A stretch of 64,000 nucleotides of DNA from Anaerolineaceae bacterium (GTDB lineage Bacteria; Chloroflexota; Anaerolineae; Aggregatilineales; Phototrophicaceae), in NCBI GenBank assembly GCA_020634165.1, contig JACKCF010000006.1, positions 1 through 64,000 of the forward strand, read 5' to 3'. The translations under genes and the position numbers were made by a program. The number at the start of each line of letters is the position of its first letter. Positions within the stretch are counted from its first letter, which is position 1. The notes beneath the pieces were generated by a model. The model was not told the DNA's origin, made no database searches, and saw nothing but the letters and a program-made list of their open reading frames with translations. This document shows, in pieces, positions 8,899 to 18,517 of this stretch.

Positions 8899-10824
8899 TT
8901 AGTTGATTAATGTCACATTTGCGGTACGTTCTGCTGATTTTCCGCGCTCACCGACGGGCTTAATCGGCGGACATTCCCAGGCCATTTCATCAGTGCCCTG
9001 GCGCAGCTTGGTGAACTTGGGCAGGATGCCGCAGGCAAAGCAGCGATCTCGGCAGTCCACCCGTGTTTCACGGTTCAGGCTCATCAGATAATCTTCTTTG
9101 AGATATTTCTTGTGAACAGCCACATCTATGTGTTCCCAGGGAAAAACCTCATCCAGCCCACGTGTGCGATGGTTGTAAAAATCGGGACTCAGGCCATTTT
9201 CCTCAAAAGCCTGCAACCATCTGTCGTGATAGTGTGAATCATTCCACGCATCGAATTTGCAGCCTAGCTGCCATGCACGTTCGACAACATCCGCCATGCG
9301 TCGATCACCACGACTCAGGAAGCCTTCAAAACGACTGCTGCTCAGGTCTGTCCAGCGTAGATGCATACCGCGTTCCTGCCAGATTTGCGCTTTGAGCATC
9401 TTCTGCTTAGCCAGGATTTGCTCACTGGTATCCTGCGAGACCCATTGGAAAGGTGTATGCGGCTTCGGAATAAACGTGCTGACGCCGACATTGACGTTGG
9501 CTTTCATGCCCAATATGCGTCGACCTTCTTTAAGCACGGCTTTACATAGGTCGATGATGGCCTGCACATCTTCCAATGTCTCTTCCGGGTGGCCGATCAT
9601 GAAGTAGAACTTGATAGTGCGCCAACCGCGAGAATAGACATCGCGCGCAGTCTGCAATACCTGTTCATCCGATACCGACTTGTTGATGATGTCGCGCATG
9701 CGCTCGGTAGCCGCTTCTGGGGCAAATGTAAAGCCGCTGCGACGTGTATCCCCAATACGATCCAGCAGTTCTGAACTGGCCGTCTCAATCCGAAGGGAGG
9801 GCAGGCTCATCGTCAGGCCGGCTTCTTTGTACTCATCCTGAATGCGCTGCGTCAGTTCATGAACGTACACGTAGTCTGACGAAGACAAACTCAACAGGCT
9901 GATTTCTTCAAAGCCCGTATTTTCGACAATTTCCGCAATTGATCGCATCACCTCATCGACGGGGCGCTCACGTACCGGTCGTGTGACCATCCCCGCATGG
10001 CAGAATCGGCAGCCGCGTGTACAGCCGCGCATGATCTCAATCGGCGCGCGATTATGTACCGTGTCAATATTCGGCACAATGAATTTAGTAAATGGCTTCG
10101 GCAGGATCGTTACCACCCGTTTGAGTACCCGCTGGGGGATGCCCTCAATGTTGGGCGTGATGGCCTCGACTGTGCCGTCATCATGGTAGCTGACGTCATA
10201 AAAGCGCGGCACGTACATGCCCTGAATTTTGGCGACTTCTCGAAGCTGCTCATCTCGACTGGCGCCGCGCATTCGTTGCAGCAGTCGCGCCACTTCCACG
10301 ATGATTTCTTCGCCTTCGCCGATAACGAAAGCGTCGATGAAGGCGTGCATTGGCTCTGGATTGTAGCAGGCATGGCCGCCTGCGATAATCAGCGGGTAGC
10401 TGCTGTCGCGTTCCAGGCTGCGAATGGGCATGCCCGCTAAATCAATGAGGTTGAGCACGTTAGTATAGAGCTGCTCATAGGGCAGGCTGATGCCCAATAG
10501 GTCGAAGTCACGGATGGCATGTTTGCTTTCCAGCGAATACAGCGGAATGCTATGCTGGCGCATCTGATCTTCCATGTCGGTCCAGGGGCTAAAGACGCGC
10601 TCTGCCAGCATATCTGGCTGCTGATTGATCTGATCGTAAAGCAGCATGATACCCAGATTCGACATGCCCAGATCGTAAATGTCGGGGAATGCCAACGCCA
10701 CTTTCAGGTCGATCTCGTTCCAGTTCTTGGTGACGCTGTTCCACTCGCCGCCGACATAGCGGCCCGGCTTATCGACCTTCAATAAGACACGCTCTAATTG
10801 ACGTTCCAGCACTTCCGGCTGCAT
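8899..10824 (-). CDS. B12-binding radical SAM protein (TIGR03960-type)
   Basis: A large radical SAM enzyme of about 641 residues. The N-terminal half resembles a cobalamin-binding fold; the radical SAM domain begins at RGCTRGCRFCHAG, whose three Cys (CxxxCxxC) bind the 4Fe-4S cluster. A C-terminal Cys-rich piece (VDCRDRCFACG) follows. In many bacteria this family is fused or adjacent to a DUF2344/TIGR03936 protein, which here lies at 13000-13665. Its reaction is not established. I favour ATG at 10824, with GAGG eight bases upstream, over a TTG at 10845. It heads a run of minus-strand genes and is divergent from the gene at 10893. Confidence 0.9.
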   Translation of the reverse strand: MQPEVLERQLERVLLKVDKPGRYVGGEWNSVTKNWNEIDLKVALAFPDIYDLGMSNLGIMLLYDQINQQPDMLAERVFSPWTDMEDQMRQHSIPLYSLESKHAIRDFDLLGISLPYEQLYTNVLNLIDLAGMPIRSLERDSSYPLIIAGGHACYNPEPMHAFIDAFVIGEGEEIIVEVARLLQRMRGASRDEQLREVAKIQGMYVPRFYDVSYHDDGTVEAITPNIEGIPQRVLKRVVTILPKPFTKFIVPNIDTVHNRAPIEIMRGCTRGCRFCHAGMVTRPVRERPVDEVMRSIAEIVENTGFEEISLLSLSSSDYVYVHELTQRIQDEYKEAGLTMSLPSLRIETASSELLDRIGDTRRSGFTFAPEAATERMRDIINKSVSDEQVLQTARDVYSRGWRTIKFYFMIGHPEETLEDVQAIIDLCKAVLKEGRRILGMKANVNVGVSTFIPKPHTPFQWVSQDTSEQILAKQKMLKAQIWQERGMHLRWTDLSSSRFEGFLSRGDRRMADVVERAWQLGCKFDAWNDSHYHDRWLQAFEENGLSPDFYNHRTRGLDEVFPWEHIDVAVHKKYLKEDYLMSLNRETRVDCRDRCFACGILPKFTKLRQGTDEMAWECPPIKPVGERGKSAERTANVTLIN

Positions 10825-10892
10825 ACGGACATCCTCAAAAGCCAACGACTCATGTACGATACGAGTATAACGTTATTCCAGGAGATACCACA

Positions 10893-12056
10893 GTGCGACG
10901 TTTTTGGATAGTTGTTTTGCTTTTACTGGCGTCTTTGCCCATCTCAGCCCACGATGAGCCAACCCCTGTCATTTCCGCTGATAATGTGGCGCAGTTGCAG
11001 TCTGTGCAGCATATCAATTTCGCTGATTTTGATGCTGAATTTGATACAGGCTGGTTTGCAGTGAGTTCGGGCGTAGCCTATGATCTTCGTCCTTTCTATG
11101 GTAGCTCGACGACATACATAGCAGCCGTAACAACAGACCAAAGCATTGTTATTTTCGATACCAATGGCAATCTTCTCAACCTATGTCCGCCTCTATTGCT
11201 TCAGAATGAGACGATGCGTGCTGTCGACTTATATTTTAGTAGTACTCTGGACACGCTTTTGGGCCTTTTTTCTGGTGCTGGTCGTTATCAATTAGCCTAT
11301 CTTTCTCTGTATAATTGTATGCCAATCGTAATAACATTGGATGAATTATGGAATTTATCGGCAAGTGATGTGCCTGTTGCAGGTTGGCTTTATGTTAATG
11401 ACTCAGGCCCAAGTCCGTCTTACGACACATATTTTGAGATACAGGGAGATACAGACAGGGTCGTATCGTTTTTGTCTTACGCTAGCGGGGAACTAGTTAA
11501 AGGAAGTCCAGAAGGTGCCCCCTTTATATTTGAGCGAGACTATCTTCCTGCACAAGACCCCGAAGCAGTGGTCCGCATAGGCCGCATTCCCTTGCCCTAT
11601 GTCGTAACCTCATCGGAAACGGGCATCGTCAAGCTGTGGAATATTCAGACAGGCGAAATACTCTACGAAGTCGATAACGGCACAGGTCAACCGAGCGTCT
11701 TCGGCAACATCAATGCCGATGCGACCCACTTTGTCTGGCGTGACAATGCCAGCGAAACGCTCTATCTGCTTGACTTTGAAACGGGCGAAAACCGAGAAGT
11801 CGCACAACTCAATGGCGAGTATGCGCAGTGGTTCTTTCTGAGCAACGACGCCAGCACCATTCTGGCGGTCAACCTCAACTTCGAGCCGATTGTGGTCGCC
11901 TGGGATGTGGAAACGGGCGAAAAGGCGGTCCTGGGTGAATACCGCCAATGCAATCGCCCGCAGCCAGATATGGCCCGCCTCAGTCGCGATGGCACCACAC
12001 TGGTCATCGGCTGTGATACGGGCCTGGATATCTGGCGCGTTGTTGAAGATGAATAG
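10893..12056 (+). CDS. Exported WD40/beta-propeller-like protein
   Basis: A 387-residue protein with a signal peptide (residues about 1-19, cut near ISA-HD) and repeated beta-strand blocks. Some resemble WD40 or quinoprotein blades, for example GIVKLWNIQTGEI, VVAWDVETGEK and a final GLDIWRV. No enzyme motif is visible. The GTG start has GGAG nine bases before it. The 5' half is clearly richer in A+T than the 3' half: by hand count 11221-11400 has 69 G+C of 180 and 11641-11820 has 92 of 180. The stop abuts the psuG stop, so the genes converge with no space between. The function is unknown. Confidence 0.75.
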   Translation: MRRFWIVVLLLLASLPISAHDEPTPVISADNVAQLQSVQHINFADFDAEFDTGWFAVSSGVAYDLRPFYGSSTTYIAAVTTDQSIVIFDTNGNLLNLCPPLLLQNETMRAVDLYFSSTLDTLLGLFSGAGRYQLAYLSLYNCMPIVITLDELWNLSASDVPVAGWLYVNDSGPSPSYDTYFEIQGDTDRVVSFLSYASGELVKGSPEGAPFIFERDYLPAQDPEAVVRIGRIPLPYVVTSSETGIVKLWNIQTGEILYEVDNGTGQPSVFGNINADATHFVWRDNASETLYLLDFETGENREVAQLNGEYAQWFFLSNDASTILAVNLNFEPIVVAWDVETGEKAVLGEYRQCNRPQPDMARLSRDGTTLVIGCDTGLDIWRVVEDE

Positions 12057-12974
12057 CTAGATCGTCACCGGCTGGCTGAGTTCAGCAGCAATCTGGGCAG
12101 CGACGAAGGTATTGTTCCGCAGTAGAGCAACGTTCGCCTTCATTGATTGGCCCTCGGTGATTTCCAGTACGCGGCCCAAGACGAAGGGCGTCACATCTTT
12201 ACCATGAATCCCCCGAGCATCGGCTTCTTCCGTTGCCTGCTGGATGGCACTTTCGGCCAGTTCATCGGAAATGGCCTCTTCAGCGGGAACAGGCACAGCA
12301 ATCAGGATGCCATGCTTGGCTTTGAGGTCATTCGCCGCTTTGATGATGCTGGCGACTTGTGCGGGATTATCGACGCGTACATCCACTCGTAGTCCGCTCG
12401 TGCGGCTGAAAAAGGCGGGCAGTTCATCGGTCTGGTAGCCCAATACGGGAACTCCCTGCGTTTCTAGCGTCTCCATAGTGAGCGGCAGATCAAGAATCGA
12501 CTTGGCACCGCCACAAACTACGGCTACAGGTGTACGCCCCAACTCAATCAAATCCGCGGAAACATCGAATGGGTGGCCACGATGCACACCGCCGATGCCT
12601 CCGGTGGCAAACACCTTAATCCCGGCCATATTAGCGACAATCATCGTGCCCGCAACAGTAGTTGCACCGTCTTCACCTAATCCGACAGCAATCGGTAGGT
12701 CACGGCGACTGCATTTGCGCACATCATCGCTCGATGTCTGTGCCAGCCGCTCAATATCATCTTCGCTGATGCCAACCGTGATTTTGCCCTTCAACACCGC
12801 AATCGTCGCCGGAACAGCACCGCCTTCACGCGCAGCTTTTTCCATGGAAAGGGCTGTGTCGCGATTGGATGGGTAGGGCAGGCCGTGAGTAATCAGCGTC
12901 GATTCCAGTGCGACGACTGGCCGATTTTCTGCCAGGGCTTGTTGGACTTCTTCTGAGATGTGTATTTTCGTCAT
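12057..12974 (-). CDS. psuG: Pseudouridine-5'-phosphate glycosidase
   Basis: A 305-residue protein covering the whole PsuG/IndA family: it splits pseudouridine 5'-phosphate into uracil and ribose 5-phosphate. Family marks include the N-terminal ALESTLITHGLPYP with the conserved Glu, the GKITVG segment with the catalytic Lys, FATGGIGGVHRG and the C-terminal GRVLEITEG and SLKANVALL-like helix. AAGGAA precedes the ATG. It lies 25 bases downstream of the DUF2344 gene and is probably cotranscribed with it. No psuK kinase or transporter is adjacent, so the source of the substrate (RNA turnover or uptake) is not visible. Confidence 0.95.
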   Translation of the reverse strand: MTKIHISEEVQQALAENRPVVALESTLITHGLPYPSNRDTALSMEKAAREGGAVPATIAVLKGKITVGISEDDIERLAQTSSDDVRKCSRRDLPIAVGLGEDGATTVAGTMIVANMAGIKVFATGGIGGVHRGHPFDVSADLIELGRTPVAVVCGGAKSILDLPLTMETLETQGVPVLGYQTDELPAFFSRTSGLRVDVRVDNPAQVASIIKAANDLKAKHGILIAVPVPAEEAISDELAESAIQQATEEADARGIHGKDVTPFVLGRVLEITEGQSMKANVALLRNNTFVAAQIAAELSQPVTI

Positions 12975-12999
12975 TTCGATTCCTTATCGTAGGGAATTT

Positions 13000-13665
13000 C
13001 TAATCTCGAATATGTAGTTTGGTACGGTGAATATGGACGAATGCCTCACCATAACCCAGTTCAGTTAAGAGCATGTCCGGTCGTACATTGCCGCGCGTAC
13101 CTGTCGCGACATGAATATGCAACTGACCATCGTCATCGACCTGCATATCATGAATCAGCGGTCGCAAATCATAAGCTGTCTTTTTCCCACGCCGATTATA
13201 CTCAACCTTCATGATGCGGTCTTGTGCCAGCATGTTTTCAACCTGGTTTCTTAACCCATCTATGTCAATACCATCGACGAAAGTAATCGAATATTCTGCG
13301 CTCTCAACTTCACGTTCCAGCGCATTCTCGTGTACTGCAACTTCTTCGATGTCATATACGTAAAGACCATCAGGAGATGCTGCCATAATACGCTCTGCGA
13401 GACCATCAATCTTGACTTGTTCACGCAGGGCGACATCCAGCAGTTCACACTCACTGGTGATACCCAGTGGCAGAGCGATAGCGATCTGCAATCTGGGACG
13501 GGCGTTAAACCCCTGTGTGTATAGGATGGGAAGATGGGCACGCCGCAGCACACGCTCCCACACTTTGGCAATATCGAGGTTACTCGTGTATTTGAGGCTG
13601 CCTTGCTTGCCAAATGTGATGCGCAGCCGCTGTGCCATCGGGGAATCAGACATTGGTTTTCTCAT
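13000..13665 (-). CDS. Radical SAM-associated DUF2344 protein (TIGR03936-type)
   Basis: A protein of about 221 residues matching the DUF2344 family: LRITFGKQGSLKYTSNLD near the start, then WERVLRRAHLPILYTQGFN and LPLGITSE, all typical. In many bacteria this domain is the C-terminal partner of the B12-binding radical SAM protein, which here is at 8899-10824, separated by psuG and one opposite-strand gene. The joint role is not established. ATG at 13665 is preferred over TTG at 13668; an ATG at 13653 is also possible. Confidence 0.88.
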   Translation of the reverse strand: MRKPMSDSPMAQRLRITFGKQGSLKYTSNLDIAKVWERVLRRAHLPILYTQGFNARPRLQIAIALPLGITSECELLDVALREQVKIDGLAERIMAASPDGLYVYDIEEVAVHENALEREVESAEYSITFVDGIDIDGLRNQVENMLAQDRIMKVEYNRRGKKTAYDLRPLIHDMQVDDDGQLHIHVATGTRGNVRPDMLLTELGYGEAFVHIHRTKLHIRD

Positions 13666-13773
13666 CAATTCTCACAATTGATATATGCAACGCTTCTTTT
13701 ATGTTGATGATCATTCCGGTAAAATGCTTAGTCGTAGACCATTCTATCGAATCACGCACAGAACGGAAGATGC

Positions 13774-14262
13774 ATGACTGATCCCAACCCAACAGAACTG
13801 CGTACTCAACGTCGCCGTTCCGGGGCAGATTTGCATCGTAAAGAGACACGACGCCACATTTGGCTGCCTTTTCTGCTAGTCTGTCTCTTTTTGCTCTTTC
13901 TGATCTTGCTCGTTGCCTTGCCAACCGAGCCATCCTGGCGAACCCGTGCATCGTTCATTGCTGACTTCATGTCCAGCATCCTGATTTTCTGTCCAGCCAT
14001 CATCTGTAGCTTCGTGTTCTACATGCTGATTGCCCTGGGCATTTATGGTATGAATCGTCTTCATAGTGGTGCTCGCTCGCCACTGGAAAAAATGGAAAAC
14101 ATGACGGCGAAAATAGCCACCCGTGTTGATGAAACCACCGAGAAAATCAATGAGAAAGTTGTCGATGCCAATAGCCGCATCGCATCGCTTACACACTTTA
14201 TGAGTGTATTTGACCAGCCTGAAAATGATGATGACCCAACAAGGGACAAAAAGGAGAAGTAA
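13774..14262 (+). CDS. Small membrane protein with C-terminal coiled coil
   Basis: A 162-residue protein I do not recognise. It has a basic N-terminus (about 1-28), two membrane segments (about 29-48 and 63-92), then an amphipathic helix of about 35 residues (EKMENMTAKIATRVDETTEK) that could form a coiled coil, and an acidic/Lys tail. A GGAAG ribosome binding site lies upstream. The next gene begins three bases after its stop, so it starts an apparent four-gene run that ends with SRAP and endonuclease III. Confidence 0.72.
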   Translation: MTDPNPTELRTQRRRSGADLHRKETRRHIWLPFLLVCLFLLFLILLVALPTEPSWRTRASFIADFMSSILIFCPAIICSFVFYMLIALGIYGMNRLHSGARSPLEKMENMTAKIATRVDETTEKINEKVVDANSRIASLTHFMSVFDQPENDDDPTRDKKEK

Positions 14263-14265
14263 CTC

Positions 14266-14535
14266 ATGGCAGACCAAAACAATGTTGTTGAATCCGTTGC
14301 CGACTCGGTGACAGGTGAAGAGTCCTGGAAGAATCGCACCTATATTGTTGGTGTGATCGGTGGTGCCATTGTCGGCGGACTATCGGCAATGCTCTATGTC
14401 CGCAGTGCAGAGGAATCCCTCGAAGAAACAGGGGAGCCGCCGTCAGTATCAACAGGAACGCTTCTGAGCTTGGTGTTGGCTGCTCTCGGCCTCATCCGCC
14501 AGATCGCTGAAAGTGGTAAGTCAAAGAAGAAGTAG
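14266..14535 (+). CDS. Small membrane protein with glycine-rich helix
   Basis: An 89-residue protein with one Gly-rich segment (about 27-46, VGVIGGAIVGGLSAML, resembling a glycine-zipper helix) and a second hydrophobic helix (about 64-80), ending in a Lys-rich tail. It has no known motif. AAGGAG lies upstream. It is three bases after the previous gene and three before the SRAP gene, which implies cotranslation with both. It could be a membrane partner of the coiled-coil protein upstream. Confidence 0.68.
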   Translation: MADQNNVVESVADSVTGEESWKNRTYIVGVIGGAIVGGLSAMLYVRSAEESLEETGEPPSVSTGTLLSLVLAALGLIRQIAESGKSKKK

Positions 14536-14538
14536 CTT

Positions 14539-15225
14539 ATGTGTGGTCGATACGTTCTCAAGGCAACACCGGAACAACTGCAACTGGCCTTCAATTTGGA
14601 CGGATTACCGCGTGTAGAACCGCGCTACAACATCGCCCCAACGCAGCCCGTGCCGATCATCACAGATGCGCGCCCAGGCGAACTGACACTGGTGCAATGG
14701 GGGCTTGTGCCGTCATGGTCTAAAGACCCGACAGTTGGCGGGCGCATGTTCAATGCCCGTGCGGAAACTGCTGCTGAAAAACCATCATTTCGTAATGCTT
14801 TCAAACGCCGTCGGTGCCTGGTTCCAGCCAGCGGTTTCTATGAATGGCAAAAAGAAGGCAATAGTAAAAAACCACAGTACATCCATCTGACTGATCAGCA
14901 GGTTTTCGCTTTCGCCGGCTTGTGGGAAATCTGGAACGGTCCTGAAGGTGAGGAATTGTGGTCGTGTACCATTCTCACTGGCGAACCAAACGATAAGATC
15001 AAAGCACTGCATCATCGCATGGCGGTCATTCTCGACCCCGAAGAATATGATATTTGGTTGGATGATGGTACACCGGCTGATGTGTTGCAGGACCTCATTA
15101 CGACACCATTTCCGTCAGAGAAAATGGACTACTACGAGGTTTCCACAATGGTGAATAACGCTCGTAACGAGGGTTCTGAACTGATCGAGCCTTATATCCC
15201 TCCGCAGCAAAATAGCTTACTGTAA
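14539..15225 (+). CDS. SRAP-domain protein (YedK/HMCES family)
   Basis: A 228-residue SOS response-associated peptidase-like (SRAP) protein. The catalytic Cys2 follows the initiator Met in MCGRY and becomes N-terminal after Met removal. In this family that Cys bonds covalently to abasic sites in single-stranded DNA. Other active-site segments are present: FNARAET (Asn and Glu), VPASGFYEW (Glu) and LHHRMAVIL (His). The length fits the family. It sits nine bases before an endonuclease III gene, whose product also acts on abasic sites, so the pair probably works on damaged bases. Confidence 0.95.
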   Translation: MCGRYVLKATPEQLQLAFNLDGLPRVEPRYNIAPTQPVPIITDARPGELTLVQWGLVPSWSKDPTVGGRMFNARAETAAEKPSFRNAFKRRRCLVPASGFYEWQKEGNSKKPQYIHLTDQQVFAFAGLWEIWNGPEGEELWSCTILTGEPNDKIKALHHRMAVILDPEEYDIWLDDGTPADVLQDLITTPFPSEKMDYYEVSTMVNNARNEGSELIEPYIPPQQNSLL

Positions 15226-15233
15226 CTGCGACG

Positions 15234-15908
15234 ATGTTGTTCCCTGATGAAGATCTGATACGCACACGCGAGATTATGGCGCGGGTGCAGCCCGTTCTGG
15301 ATAAAATGGGCGAAAAAACGACGGTTCAGCTTTATCAGGGCCAACCTTTCCCGGTACTGATTAGTTCCTTGCTGAGTGCCCGGACGCGGGAAGAAGACAC
15401 CAAAACAGCGATGGATCGCCTCTTTGCTCTGGCAGATAATCCAGCAGACATTGCCCAACTGAGCTATCAAGATGTTTTGGAAGCAATACAGTCTGTACAG
15501 TACCCGGGCCCCAAAGCTGAGTATGTCATCAAAACGAGTGCGCGTGTCGCCGAGCAGGGCAGAGTTCCTGATACACTCGAAGAGTTGATGGTACTTCCTG
15601 GCATCGGCTGGAAATCAGCCGTGCTTGTATTATGGCTGGCCTTTGGACTTTCCCCAGAAATTTGCGTTGATGTTCATGTTGCGCGGATAGGCAAACGCCT
15701 AGGATTGGTGAACCCATCGACCGCAAAGCCTGAGAAGATCAGTCGCGAGCTAATGAAGAAGGTGCCCAGGGATATCTGGGGACCCTGGAACCCGATGATG
15801 GTCAATTTCGGACGCACGATCTGCCTGGGGAGTCATCCCAGATGTTCAAAATGCCCGGTAAATAATCTGTGTCCCAAGATTGGCGTACAGGACGTTCACC
15901 CTACTTAA
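15234..15908 (+). CDS. nth: Endonuclease III-like DNA glycosylase/AP lyase
   Basis: A 224-residue helix-hairpin-helix glycosylase. The HhH motif LPGIGWKSAVLVL carries the catalytic Lys, VDVHVARIGKRLGL carries the catalytic Asp, and the C-terminus has a Cys-x6-Cys-x2-Cys-x5-Cys iron-sulfur cluster motif (CLGSHPRCSKCPVNNLC). The N-terminal SARTREEDT resembles the form in archaeal Nth proteins rather than the E. coli SAQATD. It would remove oxidised pyrimidines and cut at the abasic site. Its stop overlaps the ftsK stop by four bases on the opposite strand. Confidence 0.9.
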   Translation: MLFPDEDLIRTREIMARVQPVLDKMGEKTTVQLYQGQPFPVLISSLLSARTREEDTKTAMDRLFALADNPADIAQLSYQDVLEAIQSVQYPGPKAEYVIKTSARVAEQGRVPDTLEELMVLPGIGWKSAVLVLWLAFGLSPEICVDVHVARIGKRLGLVNPSTAKPEKISRELMKKVPRDIWGPWNPMMVNFGRTICLGSHPRCSKCPVNNLCPKIGVQDVHPT

Positions 15909-18517
15909 GCATCTTCCTCAGTTTTCTGGGATTTCTCTTCAAGTCGTTTTTCGATAATGCGCTTAAAGGGGTCCTCCCCCTTAGGAATCAACACACGCCG
16001 AGCACGACCACCACCCACAGATTCGCCCACGACACCCAGTTCAGCCAGCATATCCACCAAACGTGCGGCACGCGGATAACCCAGGCCCATACGCCGCTGG
16101 ATCATCGAGGCACTGGCTTCCTGCGTTTCCACGACAAACTCAATAACTTCTTCCAGCATGGGGTCTGTCTCTGCCAGGAATTCACGTCGCGTCAGACCGC
16201 GTTCCCACGGAGCGCGTTCCTGGGTCATTGCGCCGCTGTCAAGCTGCTCCTGATACCATTCTCGCCAGAACTCGGTGATTTGGCGAACTTCATCATCGCT
16301 GACGAAACAACCCTGTACACGCTTCGGACCTGCCGCACCTGGGTCTTGGAAGAGCATGTCTCCGTTACCAAGTAACGTTTCCGCACCAACCCCATCCAGA
16401 ATTACGCGCGAATCAACACCGGATGCCACCGAGAAAGCGATACGCCCAGGGAAGTTGGCCTTAATCAGGCCGGTGATGACATCCACGCTTGGACGTTGGG
16501 TTGCCACAACCAGGTGCATACCCACAGCACGTGCCATCTGTGCTAGTCGCGTGATGGCCATTTCCGTTTCTTCAGGCTGGCTCATCATCATATCGCCGAC
16601 TTCGTCGATCAGAATCACGATATACGGCATATAATCTGCGCCACGCCGCCGCGAGCCAAATTTCTCGTTATATAGGTCGATGTTACGTACAGCATGTTCT
16701 TCGAGCAGCTTATAGCGGCGATCCATCTCACGGGTGCACCACTTCAGCACGCCGACGATGCGCTCCATTTCCGTTTCGACAGGGCCTACCAGATGCGGTA
16801 TGCCATTGAATCGGCTCAACTCCACCATCTTCGGGTCGAGCATAACCATTTTTACAGTATCTGGCGTGTTATCCATGATGAGGGCCGTTGCCAGCGCTGC
16901 GATACACACCGATTTGCCGGAACCTGTTGTGCCTGCAATGAGCAGATGTGGCATTTTTGCCAGGTCAACGGGGACAGGACGGCCTGCAACATCTCTACCA
17001 AGTGGAATCGTAAGCGGTGTGCCTTTGCGCTGTGAATACTCGTAGTATTCCTTGCTTTCGTACACCGAACGCAAGTGCACCATACTTGGGCTGCTGTTTG
17101 GTACCTCGATGCCCATATAGGTGGTTCCAGGCACAGGTGTTTCCAGACGGAGGCGTTTCGCGGACAAAGCCAGCGACAGGTCATTGTGATAGGAAGCGAT
17201 CTTGCTCAGTCTTGTACGCTCGGTGGACCCGTCACGCTTCAGTTGATAGGGTTGTACAGCATAGCGCGTAACAGTTGGACCAACCTGTACATCGACGACA
17301 TCAATATCGACATCGAACTCCAGCAGTGTATTCTCGATCAGCACCACATTGCGGTTGATCTCATTCTCATCAGGTGGTGTCATCGGGGCATCTGCCAGAA
17401 TTTCCAGCGAAGGCAGCTTCTTATTGCGCTTGCCGACCTTCTTCGCTTCTTCCATTTCTTTGACCTGGAAGTAGCGCTTTTCGCGTCCATCTGGGCGCGT
17501 CACGACCAGATGCCCATCATCCATTTTCTTTTTGCCGACTTCGCCAATCAGGTTGAATTCGGTCACCATCTCTTCACGTGTCTTCGTGAACAATGGATGG
17601 TTTTCGATATCTTCATAATCTTCTTTACGGCGATTTTTTGTGCGTTTGCCTGCACGCCGACGTAATTCTCGCAGGGATGGTGGCAAGCTGTCAGGATTTG
17701 GTCGGATTCGCAGAAGGGGCACCTCACGACTGGTGATGATTTCCTCAGGAATACCGTAAGTGTCTGCACGGCTAAAAATCTCAGCCAGATCATTATCTGA
17801 AGGTGTAATACGTTCAGCGAAATTTTTAAGCTGTTCGCCATATTTTTTCAGCCATCCGACGAGTTGCTCGCGCTTGGCTCCAATAATCATGCCAATGCTA
17901 AATAGCAGCAATACGCTGAATATGACCAGAGTAGGGATACGACCCAGTAACCAATGGGGTACAGCCGTAAGTCCCCAACCCATCAAGCCGCCGCCCCCGC
18001 CATTTCGTGCGAGTGTGCGCAGTTCTGGTTCGTCAATGATGACGTGCAAAATAGCCAGGATACACAGAAACGCGAGTTCAATGCCCAGTATCCGCGTTGA
18101 TTGCAGGGACAGGCGAATCCCCACTTTGGGCAACAGAATATAAACACCCATACCGAGCAGTCCGGCAGCGACAGTCAGGCTGCCATAGCCAAATAGCTGG
18201 CGGAGGATATCTGCCCAGGCTAACGCAACCACGGCCTGCGTCGAACTGAATAAGGCTAGAAATGAGAGAATGCCACCGATCAGCAGCGCAATTGCGATGA
18301 TCTCATCCAGCCAATCGGGAATGCTGTCACGTACATCTTCCCAGAATGTCGTTGGCTTGGCACCTTCAAGTACCGGCATATCCTCTATTTGAGGTGCGCC
18401 TTCCTTCAGTGTCGCCTGCATGACATCCACTTTTTCTAGTTTGTCATTGGCGTTCGACGATTTGGCTGTCGAGGGTGGCGTTTGGCCGGAGCCTTTTGTC
18501 GCTTGCTGTTGTGCCAC
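15905..18517 (-). CDS. ftsK: FtsK/SpoIIIE DNA translocase
   Basis: An 870-residue membrane ATPase that moves chromosomal DNA at the division septum. Residues about 65-235 hold four or so membrane segments. A charged linker (about 255-380) follows, then the motor domain with the Walker A motif GTTGSGKSV and the Walker B-like VILIDEVGDMM. A C-terminal winged-helix gamma domain (about 800-860, SASMIQRRMGLGYPRAARLV) normally reads polarity sequences in the chromosome. The start is GTG with AAGG upstream. It is downstream of the S1 gene but separated by a terminator at 18611-18636, so it needs its own promoter. Confidence 0.95.
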   Translation of the reverse strand: MAQQQATKGSGQTPPSTAKSSNANDKLEKVDVMQATLKEGAPQIEDMPVLEGAKPTTFWEDVRDSIPDWLDEIIAIALLIGGILSFLALFSSTQAVVALAWADILRQLFGYGSLTVAAGLLGMGVYILLPKVGIRLSLQSTRILGIELAFLCILAILHVIIDEPELRTLARNGGGGGLMGWGLTAVPHWLLGRIPTLVIFSVLLLFSIGMIIGAKREQLVGWLKKYGEQLKNFAERITPSDNDLAEIFSRADTYGIPEEIITSREVPLLRIRPNPDSLPPSLRELRRRAGKRTKNRRKEDYEDIENHPLFTKTREEMVTEFNLIGEVGKKKMDDGHLVVTRPDGREKRYFQVKEMEEAKKVGKRNKKLPSLEILADAPMTPPDENEINRNVVLIENTLLEFDVDIDVVDVQVGPTVTRYAVQPYQLKRDGSTERTRLSKIASYHNDLSLALSAKRLRLETPVPGTTYMGIEVPNSSPSMVHLRSVYESKEYYEYSQRKGTPLTIPLGRDVAGRPVPVDLAKMPHLLIAGTTGSGKSVCIAALATALIMDNTPDTVKMVMLDPKMVELSRFNGIPHLVGPVETEMERIVGVLKWCTREMDRRYKLLEEHAVRNIDLYNEKFGSRRRGADYMPYIVILIDEVGDMMMSQPEETEMAITRLAQMARAVGMHLVVATQRPSVDVITGLIKANFPGRIAFSVASGVDSRVILDGVGAETLLGNGDMLFQDPGAAGPKRVQGCFVSDDEVRQITEFWREWYQEQLDSGAMTQERAPWERGLTRREFLAETDPMLEEVIEFVVETQEASASMIQRRMGLGYPRAARLVDMLAELGVVGESVGGGRARRVLIPKGEDPFKRIIEKRLEEKSQKTEEDA

